Assembly (NCBI GenBank): GCA_026786335.1
Contig: JAJAYG010000427.1
Coordinates: 1 to 8,658, forward strand
Length of the DNA: 8,658 nucleotides
Direction: 5' to 3'
DNA from: Chitinophagales bacterium
Lineage (GTDB): Bacteria; Bacteroidota; Bacteroidia; Chitinophagales; UBA10324
Shown: positions 1-6,442 of the stretch, in pieces
Numbering within the stretch: position 1 is the first letter of the stretch
How the letters are laid out: each line of letters begins with the position of its first letter
Translations under genes and position numbers: made by a program
Notes under the pieces: model-generated
The model's database searches: none
The model's input: the letters and a program-made list of their open reading frames with translations, nothing else
Told to the model about the DNA's origin: nothing

Positions 1-2
1 AA

Positions 3-86
3 TGCATCAGTGATCTCAAACAGATTTATCAATTGGCAACATGTGAAAGTGCAGAAATAAAATTCATTTGGCAAATGATGAAGTGA
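3..86 (+). pseudogene. Possible 3' end of an unidentified reading frame
   Basis: The third + frame is open from the window edge to a TGA at 84-86 and gives 27 residues beginning CISDLKQIYQLATCES and ending WQMMK. The composition looks protein-like, and the segment vaguely recalls a stretch of IS256/mutator-type transposases (DLK-x-IY ... AE ... W), but the spacing does not fit and nothing downstream continues that family. It could be the tail of a gene lying mostly outside the window, a decayed transposase remnant, or chance. The other two + frames stop at 11-13 and 58-60. I do not recognise it with confidence. Confidence 0.2.
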
Positions 87-120
87 CTTAACAGACATAG
101 GCGAAAGGTAGAAATATTTT

Positions 121-204
121 ATGCGCCGTGTCCGCGAAAAGAAAGACACCAACTTGGGCATAAACTTAAATTATTTTGAAAGCCAAAAAAAGAAAAATGC
201 CTAA
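121..204 (+). CDS. Possible 27-residue basic peptide, unsupported
   Basis: An ATG at 121 opens 27 codons ending in TAA at 202-204. The peptide starts MRRVREKKDTNLG and ends QKKKNA; it is lysine- and arginine-rich and has no membrane segment or signal. A purine stretch GCGAAAGG lies at 101-108, about 12 nt before the ATG, slightly far for a ribosome binding site. There is no recognisable family. A frame this short is expected by chance in AT-rich leader DNA, so it is listed only because it is the best small frame between the window edge and dusB. Confidence 0.12.
   Translation: MRRVREKKDTNLGINLNYFESQKKKNA
171..178 (+). promoter_or_regulatory. Weak candidate Bacteroidota -7 box for dusB
   Basis: TTATTTTG matches the Bacteroidota -7 consensus TAnnTTTG at all defined positions except the second. 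A TTG at 154-156 could stand for the -33 element, but the 14-nt spacing is shorter than the usual 17-23 nt. A start site just after 180 would give a leader of about 70 nt carrying the inverted repeat at 220-249. A similar one-mismatch box, TTCATTTG, lies at 63-70, so the assignment is not unique. Confidence 0.2.
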
Positions 205-219
205 TTGGAATGTTGAAGA

Positions 220-249
220 AGTAAAAAACATCAATGTAGTATTTTTACT
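220..249. repeat. AT-rich inverted repeat just before dusB
   Basis: AGTAAAAAAC (220-229) pairs with GTATTTTTACT (239-249) over ten base pairs with a single bulged A at 241 and a 9-nt loop (230-238). The right arm ends 6 nt before the ATG at 256, so a folded leader RNA would place the stem across the region where the ribosome loads. It could modulate dusB translation or be a chance AT-rich palindrome. It is a poor intrinsic terminator: the stem is almost all A-U and no U-run follows it. Confidence 0.35.
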
Positions 250-255
250 GCCTCA

Positions 256-1248
256 ATGGTAAAAATCGGAAACATAGAACTCGGTGAATTCCCTTTACTG
301 CTTGCTCCCATGGAGGATGTAAGCGATCCGCCGTTTCGTGCCGTGTGCAAAATGAATGGCGCAGATTTAATGTACACTGAATTTATTTCTTCCGAAGGAT
401 TAATTCGCCATGCAAAAAAGAGCGTACAGAAACTCGATATCTATGATTACGAGCGCCCCATCGGCATTCAATTTTTCGGGGGAGAAATTGATACCATGGT
501 GCATTGCGTGGAAATTATTGAAGCAGCGAACCCCGATTTAATTGATATCAATTTCGGCTGCCCTGTAAAAGGAGTTGCATGCCGCGGTGCCGGCGCAGGA
601 ATTTTAAAAGATGTTCCTAAAATGGTAACCATGACTTCGCAGATTGTGAAGAAATCAAAGTTGCCTGTTACCGTAAAAACAAGATTGGGGTGGGATGATA
701 AATCAATCAACATCATCGAAGTTGCTGAGCGATTGCAGGATATTGGTATTGCTGCATTGAGCATTCATGGTCGCACACGTGAGCAGATGTATAAGGGTTC
801 GGCGAACTGGGAAAAAATTGCTGAGGTAAAAAATAATTCACGCATGCGCATTCCCATTTTTTTAAATGGCGATGTTACTTCTGCCGAAAAAGTAAAACTG
901 ATTCGGGATAATTACGGCGTTGATGGTGTTATGATTGGCCGTGCCGCCATTGGGAATCCCTGGTTTTTTAATGATGTAAAACATTTTCTAAAAACCGGCG
1001 AGCATCTTCCGCTTCCGGGTATTGAAGAACGCATTGAAGTTTCAAGAACACATCTTTACAAATCAATTCAATGGAAAGAAGGTCGCCTCGGAATTTTAGA
1101 AATGCGAAAACATTATTCGAATTATTTTAAAGGGCTGCCAAATGTGTCTGCGTTTCGCGATCGGTTAGTGAGGTTAGAAACAGCAGATGAAATTGAAGCA
1201 GTATTTGCAGAGATGGAAGAAACCTACCAAACAGTTGAAGTTGCCTGA
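256..1248 (+). CDS. dusB: tRNA-dihydrouridine synthase DusB
   Basis: This is a cytoplasmic FMN enzyme of the Dus family (PF01207, COG0042) that uses NADPH to reduce uridines in the D-loop of tRNA to dihydrouridine. The TIM-barrel motifs appear in order: LAPMEDVSDPPFR (16-28) at the FMN phosphate-side loop, YTEF (40-43), GIQFFGG (70-76), INFGCP (98-103) with the likely catalytic Cys102, then GAGAGIL, VKTRLGW (140-146) with Lys141, HGRT (171-174), NGDV (204-207) and GRAAIGNPW (228-236). The C-terminal helical tRNA-binding part contains MRKHYSNYFKGLP. The length of 330 residues is normal for DusB, and all expected key residues are present. ATG 256 is the only ATG after the in-frame TGA at 214-216; there is no Shine-Dalgarno match, as is usual in Bacteroidota. 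Its stop overlaps the next start. Which D-loop position it modifies cannot be read from the sequence. Confidence 0.96.
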   Translation: MVKIGNIELGEFPLLLAPMEDVSDPPFRAVCKMNGADLMYTEFISSEGLIRHAKKSVQKLDIYDYERPIGIQFFGGEIDTMVHCVEIIEAANPDLIDINFGCPVKGVACRGAGAGILKDVPKMVTMTSQIVKKSKLPVTVKTRLGWDDKSINIIEVAERLQDIGIAALSIHGRTREQMYKGSANWEKIAEVKNNSRMRIPIFLNGDVTSAEKVKLIRDNYGVDGVMIGRAAIGNPWFFNDVKHFLKTGEHLPLPGIEERIEVSRTHLYKSIQWKEGRLGILEMRKHYSNYFKGLPNVSAFRDRLVRLETADEIEAVFAEMEETYQTVEVA

Positions 1249-2336
1249 TGAAAAATATTTTGTGCTCTTTATTTTTTCTTCTTTTCATTTCCATAAATTC
1301 TAATGCACAAAATCTTTCGGCTTACATCAATATCCGCAATGAGTTTTATTTTTTCGAAGACTCCATTACGCGGCAGATAGACTATTTACCTCCTGAAAAT
1401 TACAAGATCGGCGGCAATGCTATTGCTTACAACGACAAGCAAAGCACTTTTAAAATCTATCAATATGGAAATACTTACTCGCCCATCAGAGGATCGGTAC
1501 TGCAATATGAGATGACCAATGAATTGGTTTTGGTGAGAACTGCCGGAAGCTTATATGCTTTTGAAGATGGTAACCTCAACCTGCTCACACATTTTCCCGG
1601 TGCTTTTGCTATTTGCGATAGCATGATTGGTTTTGTTGATTACGCTTCGCGGAATTTTTTGGTTTACCACAATGGAAATATTTCAACCGTTAAAGAAGGA
1701 ACCACCGATGTGGCTGTCAATTTTGTTGCTTATGGTTCTAATGTGATTGCAGTTAAAACTTTTGACAACACATTCGGCATTTATTATCACGACTCATTGT
1801 ATGAACAGGAAACAGAATATCCCGAAACAGTTTTAGCAGGTGCTAACATTGTTGCTTACATCGATCAATACGATCCCGGTTTCAGAATTTTTTATAAAGG
1901 GGTAACGAAAAAAATTGAAGAGTTTAATCCGCAGATTTACGTAGTGGGTGATGATTGCATGGCTTATATTTCTGCTGATAACATTTTTAAAATCTTCTGG
2001 AACGGAAATCTTTATACCATCGGAAATTATACGCCGGTTTATTTTAAAGCAAAGGATAATGTATTAATCTATGCCGACCGCACGGGATATCTCTACACTT
2101 TTTGGCAGGGAAAATCAGTGCGGCTCGAAAATTTTATACCTGATAAAATTACAATTGGCAGAAATACATTTTTCTATTTTGATCAAAGCAATCATTTAAA
2201 AATATTTCAAAACGGAAAGCTTACTGAAATGCCGTTCGATACTTACCTCTCAGTAGTGCTCGATTACGATGTGGTGAAAATGAAAATGTCGCAGAGCCAA
2301 TTCAGGTTTTTTAGCAATGGAAATACCTTCCCCTAA
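1248..2336 (+). CDS. Exported 35-residue-repeat protein, unknown function
   Basis: This is a 362-residue protein. A signal peptide (basic MKN, hydrophobic core LFFLLFISI, cleavage probably SNA|QN after residue 20) indicates export. The mature part consists almost entirely of about ten copies of a 35-residue unit with consensus F-x-I-[YF]-x-x-G-x, beginning near residues 33, 68, 102, 137, 176, 212, 247, 282, 317 and 352. The linkers carry N-x-x-AY-x-D or related patterns, for example FKIFWNGNLYTI and LKIFQNGKLTEM. The alternating aromatic and hydrophobic pattern suggests beta strands, most likely a propeller-like or other closed beta-repeat fold. It has no T9SS sorting domain, lipobox or transmembrane segment after the signal, so a periplasmic location is likely. 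I see no catalytic motif. Proteins of this look occur as uncharacterised Bacteroidota families, but I cannot name one. Its ATG shares the A of the dusB TGA (TGATG, 1246-1250), implying co-transcription and translational coupling. Confidence 0.85.
   Translation: MKNILCSLFFLLFISINSNAQNLSAYINIRNEFYFFEDSITRQIDYLPPENYKIGGNAIAYNDKQSTFKIYQYGNTYSPIRGSVLQYEMTNELVLVRTAGSLYAFEDGNLNLLTHFPGAFAICDSMIGFVDYASRNFLVYHNGNISTVKEGTTDVAVNFVAYGSNVIAVKTFDNTFGIYYHDSLYEQETEYPETVLAGANIVAYIDQYDPGFRIFYKGVTKKIEEFNPQIYVVGDDCMAYISADNIFKIFWNGNLYTIGNYTPVYFKAKDNVLIYADRTGYLYTFWQGKSVRLENFIPDKITIGRNTFFYFDQSNHLKIFQNGKLTEMPFDTYLSVVLDYDVVKMKMSQSQFRFFSNGNTFP
1344..2333 (+). repeat. Tandem array of ten ~35-residue protein repeats
   Basis: Units start at residues 33, 68, 102, 137, 176, 212, 247, 282, 317 and 352; spacings are 35, 34, 35, 39, 36, 35, 35, 35 and 35. 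The core is an aromatic or hydrophobic F/L-x-I/V/F-F/Y followed two residues later by G in most copies. Copies 1 (FYFFEDS) and 5 (FGIYYHDS) have lost the Gly, and the tenth copy is cut short by the stop. DNA identity between copies is low, so this is an old protein-level repeat and not a recent expansion. Confidence 0.8.
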
Positions 2337-2342
2337 AACTTG

Positions 2343-2375
2343 TTTTTTTTAGTTACTAATAAAAAGCTCTTTTTT
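2343..2375 (+). terminator. Weak AT-rich terminator candidate after the dusB unit
   Basis: An imperfect palindrome centred on 2354 reads TTTTTTTTAGT-T-ACTAATAAAAA (2343-2365), with one mismatch at 2348/2360. Four bases later a run of six T (2370-2375) follows. As RNA this gives an A-U stem with a minimal loop and then a U-tract. It starts 6 nt after the stop codon at 2336, the right place for a terminator, but the stem contains only one G-C pair and would be unstable. Confidence 0.3.
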
Positions 2376-2473
2376 GAAGACGCTGGCTACGTATTAAGCA
2401 CCGCATACATCCTGTTCAGTTACAAGTTTGCCATATTCAGATAATATCATCTTAAAAAGATTCAGCATCTGTC

Positions 2474-2481
2474 TTCTTTTG
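2474..2481 (+). promoter_or_regulatory. Weak candidate -7 box for the giant SBBP genes
   Basis: TTCTTTTG fits the Bacteroidota -7 consensus TAnnTTTG with one mismatch at the second base and lies 35 nt before the ATG at 2517. No convincing TTG -33 element is found 17-23 nt upstream. A second partial match, CAAGTTTG, is at 2423-2430. The long gap after the previous gene makes a promoter in this interval likely; the exact box is uncertain. Confidence 0.22.
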
Positions 2482-2516
2482 CATAAATAAATTATTCAAG
2501 TACCAAATAAAAATCA

Positions 2517-5500
2517 ATGAAAAAAATTCTTATCCCGCTGTTACTTATATCGATTTTAAATGTAACAGCTCAAATTACTCCAACCTGGAGCAATCTTCAA
2601 TTTGGAACTGGTGATAATTCTGATCGTTACAACGCAATTGTAAGTGATGGACTTGGTAATTTTTATATGGGTGGCTACACCTTTAATACTGCAAAGGACA
2701 AAGATTATCTTCTTGTAAAAATGAATACAGCCGGTGATACTTTATGGACAAGGCGATATAATGGCTTAGCAAACGGTTCTGATAAAATTCTATACATGGC
2801 AATAGATGTTTCGGGAAACGTGTATACTACCGGCGAATCAGATGGTGGATCAATTAACCAAACAGATATTGTTACTCAAAAATATAATTCGAGCGGAGTA
2901 TTGCAATGGACTGCGATTTATAATAATTCAACCGCAAATCAGAATGATCAACCGCACGGCATTTCTGTTGACAACAGTGGAAATGTTTTTATAACAGGAT
3001 CATCAGATCGTGACTCTCTTTCTGCAACAATAAATGACGACATACTTACACTTAAGTACACCACTACAGGTACATTAAGCTGGTCAGTAATTTACAACGG
3101 TACAGGCAATGCAACTGACCGTGGCAACAGTGTGATTGCCGACAATGCAGGTGGTTGTTTTATTACAGGAAGAACAGCCACACTCGTTGATGATGATGTA
3201 ATCACCATCAATTACAGCAGCATAGGAACTGAAATCTGGAAAACAATTTACAACCGTGGTTTTGGAAATGATCGTGGTCAAAATATTACCATAGACGGAT
3301 CAGGAAATTCTTTTGTTACCGGCAGAGCATATAATTCCAGCAACTATGATCTAATGACAATAAAATACAATTCATTGGGTGTGGCACAATGGAAATCGTT
3401 TTATGATAACGCCGACGATGATTATGGAAATCGTGTTAAGGTTGATGCATCGGGCAACGTTTATGTAACAGGTCAGTCAGATGTTGATGCAAGTACCAAT
3501 ACAAATTATGACATCGTTACAATTAAGTATAATTCATCAGGTGTTCTGCAATGGAATAAAACTTTTGGCAATGCGGCATTGAATGATGAAGATGTTAATG
3601 ATGTTGTTGTTGATGCAGCAGGAAATGTTTTTGTAACCGGAAAAAGTGATGTGAATTCACTGGCTTCGATTGTTGCAAATAACTTCATTACCATAAAATA
3701 CAATTCAACCGGCGCACAACAATGGGCAGTATATTATGATGGCACAGCAAGTAACAGTGATGATATCGCTGAGGGTTTTTACTACGATGGTTCAACCTAT
3801 TTATACGTAGTTGGGGGCACACAAAATTTAACCACACAAAAAGATGCAACCATAATCAAGTACGCTGTTTCAACCGGAGTTTCTTCGTGGGTTAAAAGCT
3901 ATAATGGTAAAGGCGAATTTACCGACAAGGTTCAGGCAATGATTGTTGATTCTAAGCAAAACACTTTTGTTACCGGTTATGTTTTTAATCCGGAAATGAG
4001 AAGAGATTTATTTCTTGCCAAGATCAATTCATCGGGAGCAACAGTTTGGTTTAAAACCTATGATTTCTCACAAGATGATGATGAAGGAAGAGCGATTACA
4101 CTTGATACCAGCAAGAATATTTTTGTAGCAGGTCAAAGCATAGGATCAGGAACAAGTGATGATTACATTACAATAAAGTTTGATTCGCTTGGAAATACGC
4201 TCTGGACTGCACGTTATGATTTTGCCAACGAAGCCGATGTTGCAACAGCAATTGCCGTAAACCCATCTAATGGTCAGGTGTTTGTTACCGGCTATAGCGA
4301 TGCAAATATTTCTTCGAAAGTTTTGAATTATGATATTGCCACAGTAAAATATTCATCATTAGGAGGACAGCTTTCAACAACTCGTTATAATGGTTCGGCA
4401 AATGGCATTGACAGGCCTACTGAAATGGCTATTAATGCAAGTCCGCTTGCATTATCAACTTATATTTTAGTAACGGGTAAAAGCTGGAACGGAACTAACT
4501 ATGACATTGTAACTTTAAAATATGGAAATGGTTTAGGTCAGCAATGGGCGAGCAAATATGTTGGAGCTGCAAACAAAGATGATGAATCCAGAGATATTTA
4601 TTTTGATGGAACAGATAGTTACGTTGCAGGAAATTCAGGCAGTTCATCGAATGGAGATGATATTGTAGTTGTAAAATATAATTCAAGTGGTGTTCAGCAA
4701 TGGGCTACTACTTATAATGGATCGGGTAACTGGAATGATATTGCGTATGGAATAACCGGAAATTCTTCAGGAATTTATGTTACAGGAAGAACAGCGCCGT
4801 CATCATCAGGTGATACGGCAAATCTTATTACCCTTAAGTACGATAAAGCAACGGGCACTCAGCAGTGGGCAACAATATTTAATGGAACCGGTAATGGGCT
4901 GGATCGTGGTAATGCAATAAGTACAGATCTGTTTGGAAATATTTATAGTGCTGGCGAAAGCAAAGGTTCGGGAACATCGGCAGATATTATTTTACTTTGC
5001 TATGATCCTACCGGAAGAAATTCATGGAATGCACGGTTCAATGGTGCAGGAAACGGAGATGATGTTTCAAGAGCAATTTCAATTGATGCTTTAGGATACT
5101 TATATGTTGCAGGTTATGCTTACGGTTCGGGTACTGCAGGCTTTGATGCAATCACACTAAAATACTGCCCTCCTCCGCCAGTATATGCTGGTGCCGATGT
5201 CTCAATCTGCCCCGGCAGCAGTACTCAATTACTTGCCACCGGCGGCACAACATATTTGTGGAGCCCATCAACCGGATTATCCAGCACAACAATTTCAAAT
5301 CCTGTAGCAAACCCTTCAGTTACTACTTCCTATGTGGTTACCGCAGACAATGGATTGGGCTGCACAAGAAATGATACGGTTAAAGTCAGCACTAACTCAT
5401 CGAGTATTGGCGGAACTGCAACAGCAACTCCAACTGCTGTTTGCAGCGGAAGCACTTCAGTAATTTCATTAACAGGAAATGTTGGAAGTATTCAATGGCA

Positions 5501-6437
5501 GAATTCAACTAATAATATTTCCTTTACCAATATTGCAGGAGCAACCTCAAGTTCCTATACAACACCCGGGCTCACAGTTATCACTTATTACAGAGCATCA
5601 GTTACTGATGGGTCATGCGCTTCAGTCTTCTCGAGTACAGCAACTGTTACAATTAACCCTGTATCAATTGGGGGAACAGCTGTTGCAAATCCAGTTTCGC
5701 TTTGTGGAAATGGTGCTGTAACAATCACACTCACAGGTTTTACAGGATCAATTCAGTGGCAATCATCTACCGATAATTTAACATTCACTGATATTTCAGG
5801 AGCTACTTCATCAACTTATTTTAAATCAAAACAAACAGTTACAACCTATTATAAAGCAAAAGTTACCAATGGAAGTTGTGCTGCTGCTTTTTCAAATACG
5901 GCTACTGTAGTTGTAAATCCTAAAGCAACAGCAACCATTACAGCCAGTGGTTCATTAGCGATTTGCGCTGGTGACAGTGTTATTCTCACTGCTAATTCAT
6001 GCACCTGCACTTACCAGTGGAAGAAAGGTTCCAACATTTTGGCAGGTGAAACAAATAATTCTTACACAGCTAAAACTGCCGGTACTTTTAAAGTTACTGT
6101 TACTACCGATAAGGGTTGTTCTAAAACTTCAACAGGAAAATCAGTAACTATAGTTTGCAAAAATGAAGATGCAATAAGCATTAATGAAAGTGAATTTTCA
6201 ATATTTGCATCACCCAATCCATCTGCTACCTCATTCAATATTGAATTTATAAGCGGATCAACAGATGCTATCTACGTTGAAGTTTTCAACGTATTGGGTG
6301 AAAAAGTTTATACCGCAAAACCTATTGTAAATAAAAGTTTAAGCTTGGGAAATGAATTGCCTTCTGGTGTATACATTCTTAAAGCTTTACAAGGCAATCA
6401 ACAAAAAGAAATCAAACTCATTAAGCAAGATCAATAA
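2517..6437 (+). CDS. Giant SBBP/Ig-like protein with T9SS sorting domain
   Basis: This is a 1306-residue secreted protein. The order is signal peptide (MKKILIPLLLISILNVTA|Q, 1-18), sixteen SBBP beta-propeller repeats (PF06739 type, residues 21-883, about 54 each), a proline hinge CPPPP (884-888), four Ig-like domains (889-1214) and a type A T9SS sorting domain (TIGR04183-like, about 1227-1306, starting FSIFASPNP and ending with GVYILKALQGN and a basic tail). The family mode of action is Sec export, then passage through T9SS with removal of the C-terminal domain and either release or attachment to surface lipopolysaccharide. No catalytic motif is visible; adhesion or ligand binding is an inference from architecture. 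ATG 2517 is directly preceded by an A-rich leader and opens the signal peptide. The stop lies 5 nt before the next, paralogous gene, so the two are probably one operon. No frameshift or truncation is seen. Confidence 0.9.
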   Translation: MKKILIPLLLISILNVTAQITPTWSNLQFGTGDNSDRYNAIVSDGLGNFYMGGYTFNTAKDKDYLLVKMNTAGDTLWTRRYNGLANGSDKILYMAIDVSGNVYTTGESDGGSINQTDIVTQKYNSSGVLQWTAIYNNSTANQNDQPHGISVDNSGNVFITGSSDRDSLSATINDDILTLKYTTTGTLSWSVIYNGTGNATDRGNSVIADNAGGCFITGRTATLVDDDVITINYSSIGTEIWKTIYNRGFGNDRGQNITIDGSGNSFVTGRAYNSSNYDLMTIKYNSLGVAQWKSFYDNADDDYGNRVKVDASGNVYVTGQSDVDASTNTNYDIVTIKYNSSGVLQWNKTFGNAALNDEDVNDVVVDAAGNVFVTGKSDVNSLASIVANNFITIKYNSTGAQQWAVYYDGTASNSDDIAEGFYYDGSTYLYVVGGTQNLTTQKDATIIKYAVSTGVSSWVKSYNGKGEFTDKVQAMIVDSKQNTFVTGYVFNPEMRRDLFLAKINSSGATVWFKTYDFSQDDDEGRAITLDTSKNIFVAGQSIGSGTSDDYITIKFDSLGNTLWTARYDFANEADVATAIAVNPSNGQVFVTGYSDANISSKVLNYDIATVKYSSLGGQLSTTRYNGSANGIDRPTEMAINASPLALSTYILVTGKSWNGTNYDIVTLKYGNGLGQQWASKYVGAANKDDESRDIYFDGTDSYVAGNSGSSSNGDDIVVVKYNSSGVQQWATTYNGSGNWNDIAYGITGNSSGIYVTGRTAPSSSGDTANLITLKYDKATGTQQWATIFNGTGNGLDRGNAISTDLFGNIYSAGESKGSGTSADIILLCYDPTGRNSWNARFNGAGNGDDVSRAISIDALGYLYVAGYAYGSGTAGFDAITLKYCPPPPVYAGADVSICPGSSTQLLATGGTTYLWSPSTGLSSTTISNPVANPSVTTSYVVTADNGLGCTRNDTVKVSTNSSSIGGTATATPTAVCSGSTSVISLTGNVGSIQWQNSTNNISFTNIAGATSSSYTTPGLTVITYYRASVTDGSCASVFSSTATVTINPVSIGGTAVANPVSLCGNGAVTITLTGFTGSIQWQSSTDNLTFTDISGATSSTYFKSKQTVTTYYKAKVTNGSCAAAFSNTATVVVNPKATATITASGSLAICAGDSVILTANSCTCTYQWKKGSNILAGETNNSYTAKTAGTFKVTVTTDKGCSKTSTGKSVTIVCKNEDAISINESEFSIFASPNPSATSFNIEFISGSTDAIYVEVFNVLGEKVYTAKPIVNKSLSLGNELPSGVYILKALQGNQQKEIKLIKQDQ
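2577..5165 (+). repeat. Sixteen SBBP beta-propeller repeats
   Basis: Each unit runs W-x3-Y-N-G-x-G-N-x2-D-x4-I-x2-D-x2-G-N-x-Y-V-T-G, then an acidic loop, D-x-x-T-I-K-Y-N-S-x-G, and the next unit. Sixteen units are countable from TPTW (residue 21) to ITLKY (residue 883). Unit 12 has lost the tryptophan (QLSTTRYNGS). Units 8 and 12 have longer or altered turns (YYDGSTYLYVVG; an insertion ALSTYILVTG). Short exact DNA repeats remain at conserved turns, for example TTACAGGAAGAACAGC at 3163-3178 and 4780-4795. Sixteen would suit two eight-bladed propellers, but the number of rings cannot be derived from sequence alone. Confidence 0.88.
5181..6158 (+). repeat. Four Ig-like domains following the propeller
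   Basis: The domains begin near residues 889, 965, 1052 and 1138. Each has a Cys near its first strand (SICPG, AVCSG, SLCGN, AICAG) and another near its end (GLGCT, GSCAS, GSCAA, KGCSK), consistent with one disulfide each. Domains 2 and 3 are close duplicates with an 87-residue period, both starting SIGGTA and containing SIQWQ-S-T and GATSS. Domain 4 has an additional CTC and a final Cys1214, allowing further disulfide pairing. Such domains are common stalks between the functional part and the sorting domain in T9SS substrates. Confidence 0.75.
6192..6434 (+). other. T9SS type A C-terminal sorting domain
   Basis: Residues 1226-1306 of the preceding protein match the Por secretion system sorting domain in layout. 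They contain an SPNP motif (1232-1235), a strand SFNIEF, then VEVFNVLGEKVY, a short turn, LGNELPSGVYILKA and a C-terminal lysine-containing strand QQKEIKLIKQ. This directs passage across the outer membrane through the type IX machinery and is normally cleaved off. It shows that the host carries T9SS. Confidence 0.9.
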
Positions 6438-6442
6438 TAGTA

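Larger units (their letters stand above)
1..255. other. Region upstream of dusB without a convincing gene
   Basis: No reading frame here has length and start signals that support a gene. On the + strand the longest pieces are an open stretch at 3-86 that enters from outside the window and a 27-codon frame at 121-204. On the - strand one frame is open across roughly 120-250 but has no ATG. The segment is AT-rich, with A-runs around 185-196 and 223-228. It probably contains the end of something upstream plus the leader of dusB. Confidence 0.5.
2337..2516. other. Intergenic region between the two transcription units
   Basis: These 180 bases contain no + strand ATG and no plausible gene. The 5' part has a T-rich imperfect palindrome (2343-2375), treated separately as a terminator candidate. 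The middle (about 2376-2460) shows no clear structure. The 3' part is AT-rich and runs into the A-rich leader ACCAAATAAAAATCA directly before the ATG at 2517, typical for Bacteroidota starts. Confidence 0.6.

Noticed and set aside
468..764. 98-codon open frame on the - strand inside dusB
   Set aside because: It lies wholly antisense to strongly conserved Dus motifs, has no recognisable domain and has no start context of its own.
3084..3281. Antisense open frames in the repeat arrays (3084-3281, 3506-3703, 4495-4686, 7155-7400)
   Set aside because: They recur at matching repeat positions because the repeated codon pattern leaves the opposite strand free of stops. Their translations are low-complexity Cys/His/Leu-rich strings.
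2577..5165. CRISPR array or minisatellite
   Set aside because: The repetition is at protein level with diverged DNA; there are no identical 25-40 nt repeats with regular unique spacers.
5479..5721. 80-codon + strand frame inside the Ig-like region
   Set aside because: It is out of frame with the clearly real long gene, is Gln/Leu-rich, and is explained by the repeated Ser/Thr/Ala codons.
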